DNA of 64,000 bases from Acinetobacter brisouioides (GCF_004331075.1 NZ_SJNX01000001.1:434001-498000); one strand, 5' to 3'. Counted from the first letter of the stretch, positions 41,180 to 49,924 are shown. A program made the numbers and translations. Notes: generated from the letters alone by a model not told the origin.

Positions 41180-41200
41180 TTTTTAATCCTGTCTTTTAAA

Positions 41201-41269
41201 TCCCCCTTTATCCCCCTTGACTCAAGGGGGATACTCCTCCCTTTTTAAAAGGGAGGCTGGGAAGGATTA
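41201..41269. repeat. Hairpin repeat element inserted between pcaJ and pcaF (copy C)
   Basis: The pcaJ-pcaF gap holds TCCCCCTTGA-CTCAAGGGGGA, a 10-bp perfect snap-back (41211-41231), followed by CTCCTCCCTTTTTAAAAG and GGAGGCTGGGAAGGATTA. The second block parallels 14641-14680 (copy A). Two stacked stems in an operon message could act as an attenuator or an RNase barrier. Confidence 0.65.
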
Positions 41270-41270
41270 T

Positions 41271-41924
41271 TTATCCTTGAGTCGCGTCGATTAGTGTTGC
41301 ACCCGTCATTGCCTGTAGCTCGTCAAAGCTTAAGCCTTCGACTTTCTCCAGTACTTTTAGCCCTTCAGGTGTGACATCAATTACACACAGGTCGGTATAG
41401 ATCCGGTCTACACATTTCAGACCTGTTGCAGGATAAGTCAGTTCTGCCACAATCTTGGGTTCACCCTGTTTGGTGACATGATCAGTGGTGATAAAGACTT
41501 TTTTCGCACCCACAGCCAGATCCATCGCGCCACCCACGGCTGGGATGGCATTCGGTGCACCGGTATGCCAGTTAGCCAAATCACCATTGGCTGCAATCTG
41601 GAAGGCACCGAGGACTGCGATATCAAGGTGACCACCACGCATCATGGCAAACGAATCGCCATGATGGAAAAACGCGCCGCCTTTGAGCATGGTCACGAAT
41701 TCTTTACCGGCATTGATCAGTTCAGGGTCTTCTTCACCTTCTGCTGGTGGTGGGCCAAATGCCAACAAGCCATTTTCAGAATGCAAAAACACGTCTTTGT
41801 CTGCAGGCAGGTAGCTGGCGATCTTGGTCGGTAAGCCAATGCCAAGGTTGACATAAGCGCCATCAGGAATGTCTTGAGCGACACGTTCAGCAATTTGGTC
41901 ACGGGTTAGTTTTTTATAGCTCAT
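41271..41924 (-). CDS. pcaJ: 3-Oxoadipate CoA-transferase beta subunit
   Basis: The 217-residue subunit carries the catalytic glutamate in SENGLLAFGPPP and the start VNLGIGLPTKIASYL. It works with PcaI to move CoA from succinyl-CoA to beta-ketoadipate. Confidence 0.95.
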   Translation of the reverse strand: MSYKKLTRDQIAERVAQDIPDGAYVNLGIGLPTKIASYLPADKDVFLHSENGLLAFGPPPAEGEEDPELINAGKEFVTMLKGGAFFHHGDSFAMMRGGHLDIAVLGAFQIAANGDLANWHTGAPNAIPAVGGAMDLAVGAKKVFITTDHVTKQGEPKIVAELTYPATGLKCVDRIYTDLCVIDVTPEGLKVLEKVEGLSFDELQAMTGATLIDATQG

Positions 41925-41934
41925 GTCAGTCTCC

Positions 41935-42621
41935 TTATGCGCTTGTCAGTGGTGAAGTGGGTTCAACCTGAACCACATGCTGCACAAAGATGCCTGGGGT
42001 AATGATGTGTTCAGGATCAAGTGCACCCAGTTCAACCACTTCAGAGACTTGTGCGATGGTGACTTTCGCTGCCATGGCCATGATTGGGCCAAAGTTACGT
42101 GCGGATTTACGGTAAACCAGATTGCCCCAGCGGTCGCCCTGCTGTGCCTTGATCAAGGCAAAATCAGCATGGATTGGATATTCCAGCACATAGTCTTTAC
42201 CATCGATATGGCGGGTTTCTTTACCTTCAGCCAGTAAAGTGCCATAGCCTGTCGGGGTAAATACCGCGCCTAAGCCCATACCTGCAGCCTGGATACGACA
42301 AGCGAGGTTGCCTTGTGGCACCAGTTCCAGCTCGATTTTGCCTGCACGGTACAGTTCGTCGAACACCCAAGAGTCAGACTGGCGCGGGAAAGAACAGATG
42401 ACTTTTTTCACAGCACCTGCTTTGAGCAATTTCGCCAGACCGTAGTCGCCATTGCCCGCATTGTTGCTGACAATGGTCAGGTCTTTGATGCCCAAATCCA
42501 GTAAGCCATCAATGAGTTCAGCAGGTTGTCCTGCCGTGCCAAAGCCACCAATCATGATGGTCGAACCATCTTTAATTTGTGACAGAACCTCGCGAAATGA
42601 GGTCGCACTTTTATTTATCAT
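41935..42621 (-). CDS. pcaI: 3-Oxoadipate CoA-transferase alpha subunit
   Basis: The 228-residue subunit has the family-I CoA-transferase signature GGFGTAGQPAELIDGLLD. It is the first gene of the pca-qui cluster; its promoter faces the PcaU operator at 42795-42835. Confidence 0.95.
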   Translation of the reverse strand: MINKSATSFREVLSQIKDGSTIMIGGFGTAGQPAELIDGLLDLGIKDLTIVSNNAGNGDYGLAKLLKAGAVKKVICSFPRQSDSWVFDELYRAGKIELELVPQGNLACRIQAAGMGLGAVFTPTGYGTLLAEGKETRHIDGKDYVLEYPIHADFALIKAQQGDRWGNLVYRKSARNFGPIMAMAAKVTIAQVSEVVELGALDPEHIITPGIFVQHVVQVEPTSPLTSA

Positions 42622-42794
42622 TGGATAACTCCACTGTGCATCATAAAATGATTAATTGATTGGAACTAAAAATTGGGCAGGATGAAGTAAGTCGCTTTCA
42701 ACTTTGTTACCCAATCCCGAGTAATTTAATTAGATTTCCTTTGTCTGCTCATTTTTTATAATTTTCGCCTAAACATCTAGCAGTAAAACGCGTA

Positions 42795-42835
42795 ATTGTT
42801 CGATGAACATCCATATTGTTCGACTATCGAACAAT
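42795..42835. promoter_or_regulatory. PcaU operator: three ATTGTTCGA motifs between pcaU and pcaI
   Basis: ATTGTTCGA occurs at 42795-42803 and 42815-42823, exactly 20 bp apart, and in inverted orientation (TCGAACAAT) at 42827-42835. The last two make a palindrome with a 3-base centre; the first is a direct repeat. This matches the three-motif PcaU binding arrangement known from ADP1, where the site both activates pcaI and restrains pcaU. Confidence 0.88.
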
Positions 42836-42897
42836 AGTTATTATTTTGAACATCCTAGAAAATAATGCTTGGTCAAGCACTTTACATGGTGGATTAG

Positions 42898-43722
42898 ATG
42901 GAAGAAATAGAGCAAAAACCAACCAAAACGCTGCAAAACCCAGAAAATAAAAAAATAATTCGCCATGAAGATTTTATTGCAGGCATGGGCAAAGGACTGG
43001 CAATTTTAGAAAGTTTCGGGAATGATCGGCATCGTTTAAATATCTCTATGGCAGCAGAACGTACAGGTTTGACTCGCGCTGCTGCACGTCGGCATTTACT
43101 GACCTTAGAGTATTTGGGCTATTTAGAATATGATGGTCATTATTTTTATTTGGCTCCAAAAATTTTAAAATTTTCAGGCGCTTATTTAAGTGGCGCACCA
43201 TTACCAAAAATTTCACAGCCATTGCTTAATCTGCTGACCAACCAAACTTCTTTAATCTTTTCAGTCATGGTACTCGATGGTTACGAAGCGATTACCGTTG
43301 CCCGTAGTGCGGCACACCAGCAAACTGACCGAGTCAATCCGTATGGCTTACATTTGGGAAATCGCTTGCCCGCCCATGCAACCTCTGCAGGTAAAATCTT
43401 ACTGGCACATTTGGAACCAGAGCAGCAACTTGAGTGGCTAGAAAAATATCCCCTCAAGCGTTTAACCAAATATACATGTGTCGATAATGCTGAATTTTTG
43501 CAATTACTAAGAGAGTTAAAAGAACAGGACTGGTGCTACTCCTGTGAAGAACATGAGTTGGGCGTACATGCCTTGGCTGTTCCCATTTATAATGGCAACT
43601 CCAAAGCCGTTGCCGCACTCAATATTGTGTCACCGACCATGCGTACAACACGCGAGTATCTGATTCAGCATATTTTACCGTTGTTGCAAGAAACCGCACG
43701 GGAACTCCGCAATGTACTTTAA
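42898..43722 (+). CDS. pcaU: IclR-family protocatechuate-responsive regulator PcaU
   Basis: The 274-residue protein has an N-terminal winged helix (about residues 30-85; LNISMAAERTGLTRAAARRH) and a C-terminal IclR effector domain (GNRLPAHATSAGKILLAHLE, CYSCEEHELGVHALAVPIYN). It is of the PcaU/PobR/PcaR subgroup. It is divergent from pcaI and overlooks the three-motif operator. It is expected to activate the whole cluster when protocatechuate is present. Confidence 0.94.
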   Translation: MEEIEQKPTKTLQNPENKKIIRHEDFIAGMGKGLAILESFGNDRHRLNISMAAERTGLTRAAARRHLLTLEYLGYLEYDGHYFYLAPKILKFSGAYLSGAPLPKISQPLLNLLTNQTSLIFSVMVLDGYEAITVARSAAHQQTDRVNPYGLHLGNRLPAHATSAGKILLAHLEPEQQLEWLEKYPLKRLTKYTCVDNAEFLQLLRELKEQDWCYSCEEHELGVHALAVPIYNGNSKAVAALNIVSPTMRTTREYLIQHILPLLQETARELRNVL

Positions 43723-43833
43723 GTACATTGATATCTGGCTATTCGATCCATCCCACACTATTTTTGACTCCGTGGGTCTAGATAGAACCCTGCAAATTTA
43801 GCCATATCTTCACAATCAACTCCCCAAAACATC

Positions 43834-43861
43834 CCTGTTGCACTCGCAACAGGCATTTTTT
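43834..43861 (+). terminator. Terminator downstream of pcaU
   Basis: CCTGTTGC-ACTC-GCAACAGG (43834-43853) is an 8-bp perfect stem followed by CATTTTTTG, about 110 bp after the pcaU stop. Confidence 0.8.
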
Positions 43862-43893
43862 GCTTACTTATAGACAGGTTTATTTTTATAAAT

Positions 43894-44113
43894 TTACTTT
43901 TTTATTCTAAATAATGTACTTTTTAATAAAAATAAGTTTACTTTTTTATAATTTAAAACTTACTTTTTTACATTAATACATTTACTTTTTAAATCATTTA
44001 AATTTACTTTTCTATATTAATAACTTTACTTTTTAAATCATTTAAATTTACTTTTTTATAATTTAAAACTTACTTTTTTATAATTTAAAACTTACTTTTT
44101 TATTAAAAATAAT
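43894..44113. repeat. AT-rich tandem array, ten copies, exact 22-bp period
   Basis: TTAC followed by a T tract recurs at 43894, 43916 (as GTAC), 43938, 43960, 43982, 44004, 44026, 44048, 44070 and 44092, always exactly 22 bp apart. The commonest unit (copies 3, 8, 9, identical) is TTACTTTTTTAT followed by AATTTAAAAC. A second type (copies 5 and 7, identical) is TTACTTTTTAAA followed by TCATTTAAAT. The first nine bases are nearly invariant and the remainder varies. There are no spacers, so this is not CRISPR. It ends 46 bp from the stop codon of the lone OrfA gene. The gap 43723-44159 contains only this array and the pcaU terminator. Confidence 0.9.
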
Positions 44114-44159
44114 AAACGTTTTTAGTTTTTTAAATATCCTATTTCATCACAATTTATAT

Positions 44160-44519
44160 TCATGCATAAAACCGACCACGACGACGACGCAAGCCTAAAA
44201 CATGAATTGCCCGCACTAAAACAGCATACGAAACGCTATAGCCAAACTCTTTTTCAAACTGTGGAATTAAATCACTAATATTTTGAAATTTATTATTTTT
44301 TATAAAGTTTTGGAAAGCTTCCCAGTCTTGAATATGTGCGGGTGCTCCCCGTTTTTTACTTGGTTTAGGTTGCAGGCTTCCTGTCTCTTCCTCAAGCTTG
44401 ATCCATGCATCCAGAGTGACTCTAGAGATATTAAACTGTTTACATACAGCTACTTTATAATCAGTTTTCTTATAAGCATCCAAGGCAGCTTTTCTGATTT
44501 CAATTGAATATTTCGGCAT
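44160..44519 (-). CDS. Solitary IS630-type OrfA (transposase helix-turn-helix protein)
   Basis: The 119-residue basic protein starts MPKYSIEIRKAALDAYKKTD at ATG 44519 after a GAGAG site; an upstream ATG at 44564 is not supported. An N-terminal Tc1/mariner-type HTH follows (YKVAVCKQFNISRVTLDAWI), then a proline/lysine linker and a second winged-helix-like region ending HVLGLRRRRGRFYA. This is the DNA-binding half of IS630-family transposases. The catalytic DDE OrfB that should follow is absent; the 22-bp array lies there instead. No terminal inverted repeats were seen. It may be an insertion-sequence remnant or a domesticated DNA-binding protein. Confidence 0.75.
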   Translation of the reverse strand: MPKYSIEIRKAALDAYKKTDYKVAVCKQFNISRVTLDAWIKLEEETGSLQPKPSKKRGAPAHIQDWEAFQNFIKNNKFQNISDLIPQFEKEFGYSVSYAVLVRAIHVLGLRRRRGRFYA

Positions 44520-44622
44520 ATTAACTCTCTCAAAAAAAATATTAATGGCACACTTTATGCACAAATAAAAATATGTTTATATATTTCCCTACAGGGATTA
44601 TTATTGTTACAAGGATTAGATT

Positions 44623-45954
44623 ATGCTGCAAGATGATATTCATTTAAAAAAGTTATCGCTATGGCAAGTGATTGTGGTCGGGGTTGCTTATATGACACCA
44701 ATGACCGTGTTTGATACTTTCGGCATTGTTTCTGGAACAACCGAAGGACATGTACCTCTAGCCTATTTGTTTGCATTGGTTGCCATGCTACTCACCGCTT
44801 TTAGCTATGCTCGCTTTAGCCGTGTATCTGAAAAGCCAGGCTCAGCTTATACCTACACAGCGGAAAGCTGTGGTTCATCTCTAGGTTTTTTTGTCGGATG
44901 GTGTGCTCTTTTAGACTACATTTTGTTACCACTGATCAATGCTTTACTCTGTGGTATTTATCTGGAAGCAATTTTACCAGGTGTCCCTTACTGGGCATGG
45001 GTGCTGATTGCCGCTAGTGTGGTTACTTTTATTAACCTTTTTAAAGTCAACTTGTTAGCTAACTTAAGCTTAATCTTTGTACTCGCACCTGTACTGTTAA
45101 TGGTGTTCTTTGTTTACTTGGTCATTCATGGCGTGAGTAGCACTCAAGGCTCTGAACATGTTTTAACCCTTGCGCCACTGTTTCATGGAAATACTCATCT
45201 ACTGCCTCTTGTTGCTGGGGCATCCATTTTGTGTTTTTCATTCTTGGGGTTTGATGCCGTTACAACACTGTCCCATGAAACCAAAGATCCTAAACGCAAT
45301 ATTCCACGTGCCGTAATATTAACAACACTGATTGGCGGTGTGATTTTCTTTACCGCAGCGTGGTTTATCCAACTGTATTTCCCAACCAATGCACAATTTA
45401 AACACCCTGATGAAGCACTCCCTGAAATTGTACTGTATGTGGGTGGTGCACTATTTCAATCTGTGTTCCTAACCGGGCAAATCATGAATACTGTTGCTTC
45501 TGGCTTAGCCAGTCATGCCAGCGCTTCACGCCTAATTTACATTATGGGTCGTGATGGTATTTTCCATAAAAAAACCTTCGGCAGTATTCACCCACGCTTT
45601 GGAACACCGCTTTATGCGACCTTGTTTATTGGGCTTGTATCTTTAAGTGCAATTTTCCTTGATCTTGCTCAAGTGGTAAACCTGATTAGTTTTGGGGCTT
45701 TGGTTGCCTTTACTGCAGTTAATTTTTCAGTCTTTATGCAATTCTATGTGCGTAACAAGCAGCGCCAAGGACTAAAAAATAAATTTTTTAATGCCATACT
45801 CCCACTCATTTCTGTTGCCGCCATTGTGTGCTTATGGATGAACCTTGAAAAATCTGCACTGAGTTTTGGTGGCATATGGCTTGGGGTTGGCATTATGTTC
45901 TTTATCTATAAAAAAGCAAAAAAACAATCAATTGCGATTAGCAATGCTTATTAA
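44623..45954 (+). CDS. APC-family amino acid/polyamine permease, PuuP-like
   Basis: The 443-residue, about 12-helix permease has an N-terminal VIVVGVAYMTPMTVFDTFGI that closely recalls the putrescine importer PuuP, and the APC motif SFLGFDAVTTLSHETKDPKR in the middle. AAGGA precedes the ATG. It is nine bases upstream of a PuuB-like oxidase, so putrescine, another amine or an amino acid is the likely cargo. Confidence 0.82.
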   Translation: MLQDDIHLKKLSLWQVIVVGVAYMTPMTVFDTFGIVSGTTEGHVPLAYLFALVAMLLTAFSYARFSRVSEKPGSAYTYTAESCGSSLGFFVGWCALLDYILLPLINALLCGIYLEAILPGVPYWAWVLIAASVVTFINLFKVNLLANLSLIFVLAPVLLMVFFVYLVIHGVSSTQGSEHVLTLAPLFHGNTHLLPLVAGASILCFSFLGFDAVTTLSHETKDPKRNIPRAVILTTLIGGVIFFTAAWFIQLYFPTNAQFKHPDEALPEIVLYVGGALFQSVFLTGQIMNTVASGLASHASASRLIYIMGRDGIFHKKTFGSIHPRFGTPLYATLFIGLVSLSAIFLDLAQVVNLISFGALVAFTAVNFSVFMQFYVRNKQRQGLKNKFFNAILPLISVAAIVCLWMNLEKSALSFGGIWLGVGIMFFIYKKAKKQSIAISNAY

Positions 45955-45975
45955 TTCAATCAAGTGAGTATCAAA

Positions 45976-47394
45976 ATGCAAAAACTGGTTAAGAAACCTA
46001 ACTTGCTGGAAGATGTTGAATTTAAAGTCAGTATCAACCAGTTGAACGACAAGGACTGGAACTGGGTTAACCCTAATAAGGTGCAAATTGAGAGTCCAGC
46101 CAACTACTACGAAAGCTCTTTGGCTGAATGGCAGACCTTCGATGCACTCAATAGCAATACAGAATGTGATGTTGTCGTGATTGGTGCTGGGCTTTTGGGC
46201 TCATCGACTGCACTGCATCTGGCGGAACAAGGTGTTGAAACTATTCTGCTCGATAAAGACCGTATTGGCAGTGCTGCTTCTGGGCGCAATGGCGGGCAGC
46301 TCACTCCTGGGCTTGCACGCTGGGAAGCAGAGGAAATGATTGAACACTTTAGCCATGAAGATGCCAAGCGCCTCTGGAACTTCACTTCTGTTGAAGCCAT
46401 GCAATTGATTGACAATATTGCTGCCAAATACCAGCTAAATTTACAGCGCAAACGCGGCCATATTACCGCAGCTGTGCATGAAGGGCATTTGGTTGCCTTA
46501 ACGCAAGGCTCAGATGCACGCAAATATTTAGGTGAAAATCACACTCATGTTGTCGGAAAACACGAGCTATTCGACCATATCAAATCAGACAGTTATTTTG
46601 GTGGGCTAATTGACCGTTTAGGTGGGCACATTCATCCGTTAGCGCTCAATCGAGGAATTGCTTACGGCTTCTTGCAAAATGGTGGCACCATCTACGAATG
46701 TACCGAAGTGACTGAAATTGAAGAACGTGATGACGGCATTTATGTGCATACAGCTCATGGTACGATCAAGGCACGTAAAAGTGTCGTGATTGGGGTGCAT
46801 CATGCATCTTTCAAATTATTACCGCAGCATAATCAAACCACGATTCCTTTTTATACCTATGTCTGCACCACCGCACCGCTCGAAATTGATTTAAGTGAAC
46901 TATTACCAAGTGATCATCCTGTGTATGACACCCAGTTCCAAATTGACTACTATCGCGGAGTCAGCAAAAACCGTCTGCTCTTTGGAGGGCAAGGTACAGG
47001 AAGTTGCTGGAGCCCAGAAAAAACCTACCAATACTTGCTAGGACGCATTAACAGCGTTTTTCCGCAGCTTAAACAGGTTGAACTCGACTTTGTCTGGAGT
47101 GGTACAACTGACTTAACTGTAAATGGAGCAACCGACTGTCGTAAATTTGGCAATAAATTCCCAATTTATGCAGTACACGGCTGGAGTGGTCATGGTGTTG
47201 CACAAACAGTTCGAATTGGTAAAGCCATTGCCGATGATTTTGTTGGACAAGCTCAAGATTTTGAAATGCTCACTCAAATTCAACATAAAGACATTACCTT
47301 TGGCCGAGCATTAGCACCATTGGTGATTCCTGTAGCAAAAGGTGCTTATGGTTTAGGTGCCATGATGAACCCTGGCAAGATGGTTTCTTTCTAA
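45976..47394 (+). CDS. FAD-dependent amine/amino-acid oxidase, PuuB-like (DAO family)
   Basis: The about 472-residue flavoenzyme has an N-terminal dinucleotide fold (CDVVVIGAGLLGSSTALHLA, about residues 60-80), the SAASGRNGGQLTPGL block typical of gamma-glutamylputrescine oxidase and related DAO enzymes, and a C-terminal GWSGHGVAQTVRIGKAIADD FAD motif. ATG 45976 has GTGAG eight bases upstream; the GTG at 45964 in the same frame is the alternative. It forms an operon with the permease at 44623. No gamma-glutamylputrescine synthetase (puuA) is next to it, so the true substrate is open. Confidence 0.82.
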   Translation: MQKLVKKPNLLEDVEFKVSINQLNDKDWNWVNPNKVQIESPANYYESSLAEWQTFDALNSNTECDVVVIGAGLLGSSTALHLAEQGVETILLDKDRIGSAASGRNGGQLTPGLARWEAEEMIEHFSHEDAKRLWNFTSVEAMQLIDNIAAKYQLNLQRKRGHITAAVHEGHLVALTQGSDARKYLGENHTHVVGKHELFDHIKSDSYFGGLIDRLGGHIHPLALNRGIAYGFLQNGGTIYECTEVTEIEERDDGIYVHTAHGTIKARKSVVIGVHHASFKLLPQHNQTTIPFYTYVCTTAPLEIDLSELLPSDHPVYDTQFQIDYYRGVSKNRLLFGGQGTGSCWSPEKTYQYLLGRINSVFPQLKQVELDFVWSGTTDLTVNGATDCRKFGNKFPIYAVHGWSGHGVAQTVRIGKAIADDFVGQAQDFEMLTQIQHKDITFGRALAPLVIPVAKGAYGLGAMMNPGKMVSF

Positions 47395-47421
47395 TTGTAA
47401 GTATCCTGTTTTATTTATAAT

Positions 47422-47449
47422 AAAAAAGCCGCTTAAGAGCGGCTTTTTT
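47422..47449. terminator. Bidirectional terminator between the PuuB-like gene and acpP
   Basis: AAAAAAGCCGCT-TAAG-AGCGGCTTTTTT is a 12-bp perfect stem with A/T tracts, between two convergent genes. Confidence 0.92.
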
Positions 47450-47463
47450 ATATCTACAACTTA

Positions 47464-47700
47464 TTAACCAAGTTTTTTAGTAACATAGTCAATTGCAGAT
47501 TGAACAGTTGTGATTTCGTTTGAATCTTCATCAGGAATAGTGATGTCGAAGTCATTTTCGAAAGACATAACAAGTTCAACGAGATCTAAAGAATCCGCAC
47601 CCAAATCATCTGTGAAAGATGCTTCGTTTTTGATTTCTTCAGCACGTAAACCTAATTGTTCAGCGACTGCTTGCTTTACACGTTGTTCGATATCGCTCAC
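47464..47700 (-). CDS. acpP: Acyl carrier protein
   Basis: The 78-residue acidic carrier has its phosphopantetheine serine at Ser37 in [12 protein letters not shown]. It starts [17 protein letters not shown] at GTG 47700, preceded by GAGGAG; the upstream in-frame ATG at 47715 overlaps that ribosome site and is rejected. It is the third gene of fabD-fabG-acpP. Confidence 0.96.
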   Translation of the reverse strand: MSDIEQRVKQAVAEQLGLRAEEIKNEASFTDDLGADSLDLVELVMSFENDFDITIPDEDSNEITTVQSAIDYVTKKLG

Positions 47701-47791
47701 AGGAATTCTCCTCATTTCATTGCGTATGGCGTTTTTTAATGCCGTTAGTTTAATTGAATATAAAAAATTTTAAAAGTTTAATAGCTTAGGA

Positions 47792-48526
47792 TTAAGCCAT
47801 GTATAACCCACCATTTACATGTAACACAGTACCTGTAATGTAACTGGATTTTTCACCCGCAAGGAAGCTGACCGCATTTGCGATGTCTTGAGGTTCGCCT
47901 AGACGACCAAGTGCAACTTGCTCACTCATTTTCTTACGAATTTCTTCACTCAACTGGTCAGTCATTTCAGTTGCAATAAAGCCTGGCGCAACACAGTTCA
48001 CCGTAATTTGACGGCTACCCATTTCTTTAGCTAGGCTACGACTGAATGCCTCAATCCCTGCTTTAGCAGCAGAGTAGTTGGCTTGACCAGGGTTTGCAAA
48101 ATGTGCAACCACTGAACTAATATTGATAATGCGACCAAAACGTGCACGGGTCATTCCCTTCAATACACGTTTAGATAAACGATAAACAGCTTTCAGATGG
48201 ATGTTTAAAATATCATCCCAGTCATCTTCTGACATACGCAATAATAAGTTATCACGAGTAATGCCAGCATTATTGACCAATACAAGCACTGAACCATATT
48301 TTTGTTCAATATCTGAAACCAATTGGTCAATTGCTTCAGCATTGCGCACATCAAGCACAGCACCTGCACCATTTTCGGCAAATTGCTGAGTTAATTTTTC
48401 TGCGCCAGCTTCAGAAGTCGCTGTACCTACCACAAAAAAACCATCTTGGATGAGTTGTTGAGCAATCGCAGCACCAATACCACGGCTCGCGCCTGTAACT
48501 AATGCGACTTTTCGTTCTTGTGTCAT
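47792..48526 (-). CDS. fabG: 3-Oxoacyl-ACP reductase FabG
   Basis: The 244-residue short-chain dehydrogenase carries out the NADPH-dependent ketoacyl reduction in fatty-acid elongation. GASRGIGAAIAQQL binds NADPH, NNAGITRDNLLLRM is the FabG signature, and YSAAKAG supplies the catalytic Tyr-Lys. It overlaps fabD by four bases (ATGA). Confidence 0.96.
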   Translation of the reverse strand: MTQERKVALVTGASRGIGAAIAQQLIQDGFFVVGTATSEAGAEKLTQQFAENGAGAVLDVRNAEAIDQLVSDIEQKYGSVLVLVNNAGITRDNLLLRMSEDDWDDILNIHLKAVYRLSKRVLKGMTRARFGRIINISSVVAHFANPGQANYSAAKAGIEAFSRSLAKEMGSRQITVNCVAPGFIATEMTDQLSEEIRKKMSEQVALGRLGEPQDIANAVSFLAGEKSSYITGTVLHVNGGLYMA

Positions 48527-49509
48527 GCAATTTTTCCTTCAGCCACTAAAACAGCATTTAGGGCATCTTCAATGCGACTCTTACTATCAATCGCAAATGT
48601 TTTTTCAATGTTTGGTAAACGTTTTGCCAAATTGCTCAATACTGTACCTGGACCACATTCAACAATATAACCAATACCTTGATCTTGTAGATATTGCATG
48701 GTCTTCGTCCATTGTACAGACTGGTACAATTGTGCAGTTAAAGCTTGACGTAGCTGAGCAACATCAGTCGCTGCCTGAGCATTTACATTTTGTATTACAG
48801 GAATACGTGGTAGCTCAATGGCAGTTTGTTCCAAAGCCTGTGCAAATTGCTCAGCAGCCGGTTTCATCAATGAACAATGCGATGGCACAGACACAGGTAA
48901 TGCAATTGCCTTGCCATTTTGGGCTTTCGCTTCTGCCATAACTGTTTGTACAAGCGCTGTTGTGCCTGCAATTACGACCTGACCCTGTGAATTATAGTTA
49001 GCCGCTTCAACTGACCCCTCAGCATTAGCACTAACTTGTTGGCAAAGTGCAACGACTTGGTCATCAGCCAAACCCAAGATCGCAGCCATGGCACCCTGAC
49101 CTTGAGGCACTGCTGTTTGCATCAATTTACCGCGTAAATTGACCAATTTCACTGCATCTGCCAAGCTCATCGCTTCAGCCGCAACCAAGGCACTATATTC
49201 GCCTAGCGAGTGACCTGCCAAATATTTAGGCGCAACACCACCCAAATCCAACCAAGTACGCCATAACGCAACACTTGCAGTTAACAATACAGGTTGAGTA
49301 TTTTCTGTTTGATCTAACCCTTCGCCTGTTTGGGCAATCTGCCACAAATCAAAACCTAATGCTTCAGAAGCTTCTGCAAAAGTGTTCTGAACACCACTAA
49401 ACTGCTCTGCAATTTCGGCGAGCATGCCGACTTTTTGTGAGCCTTGACCAGGAAACACAAATGCAGTTTTAGTTGCTTGAACTACTTGATCGAGTCGTTT
49501 AGCAGACAT
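48523..49509 (-). CDS. fabD: Malonyl-CoA:ACP transacylase FabD
   Basis: The 328-residue enzyme loads malonate onto ACP. FPGQGSQKVGMLAE opens the domain, the nucleophile serine is in LAGHSLGEYSAL, and the histidine in SVPSHCSLMK. Start ATG 49509 (MSAKRLDQVVQATK) follows AAGGA; an upstream in-frame ATG at 49560 is not supported. There is no fabH or plsX between rpmF and fabD here, unlike the E. coli order. Confidence 0.95.
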   Translation of the reverse strand: MSAKRLDQVVQATKTAFVFPGQGSQKVGMLAEIAEQFSGVQNTFAEASEALGFDLWQIAQTGEGLDQTENTQPVLLTASVALWRTWLDLGGVAPKYLAGHSLGEYSALVAAEAMSLADAVKLVNLRGKLMQTAVPQGQGAMAAILGLADDQVVALCQQVSANAEGSVEAANYNSQGQVVIAGTTALVQTVMAEAKAQNGKAIALPVSVPSHCSLMKPAAEQFAQALEQTAIELPRIPVIQNVNAQAATDVAQLRQALTAQLYQSVQWTKTMQYLQDQGIGYIVECGPGTVLSNLAKRLPNIEKTFAIDSKSRIEDALNAVLVAEGKIA

Positions 49510-49605
49510 ATAAGAATCCTTTTTTGTCTTCTCTTGAAGTTCGGTAATGCAATTTAACATTAAATTTCACGATTTTTAATTGCCAAATACAACATTTCAT
49601 TCAAT

Positions 49606-49634
49606 AAAAAAAGGGAGCTTGCGCTCCCCTTTTT
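49606..49634 (-). terminator. Terminator after rpmF
   Basis: AAAAAGGGAGC-TTGC-GCTCCCCTTTTT forms a strong stem-loop just beyond the rpmF stop codon, separating yceD-rpmF from fabDG-acpP. Confidence 0.88.
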
Positions 49635-49664
49635 GTCACTAAGCCAAGGCTTAATGCAAACCGA

Positions 49665-49847
49665 TTATTCAGCAGATACTTTAGCGAATAATTGGCGACC
49701 ACGGTATAAACCGTCTTTAGTTACGTGGTGACGACGATGAGTTTCACCAGTAGCTTGGTCTACAGTTAATGCATTCTCGGTTAAAGCGTCATGTGAACGG
49801 CGCATGTCACGGCGAGAGCGACTTTTACGGTTTTGCTGAACAGCCAT
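49665..49847 (-). CDS. rpmF: 50S ribosomal protein L32
   Basis: The 60-residue basic protein [20 protein letters not shown] continues to [16 protein letters not shown]. It lacks the paired Zn-binding cysteines found in some bacterial L32, so it is the C-minus form. It lies 77 bp downstream of yceD, the usual partner. Confidence 0.97.
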   Translation of the reverse strand: MAVQQNRKSRSRRDMRRSHDALTENALTVDQATGETHRRHHVTKDGLYRGRQLFAKVSAE

Positions 49848-49924
49848 GATGGCTCCTTACAGAAATCGAAAAAATGGATCAGAACAAATTCAGTTGCCTT
49901 GACTGGAAAGTATAACATACTTTA

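Noticed and set aside
43894..44113. CRISPR array or plasmid-type replication iterons
   Set aside because: Units abut with no spacers and no cas genes are near, so it is not CRISPR. The 22-bp step resembles plasmid iterons, but there is no rep gene and the flanks are chromosomal.
44160..44564. Complete IS630 insertion sequence
   Set aside because: Only OrfA is present; no DDE-domain frame and no terminal inverted repeats were found on either side.
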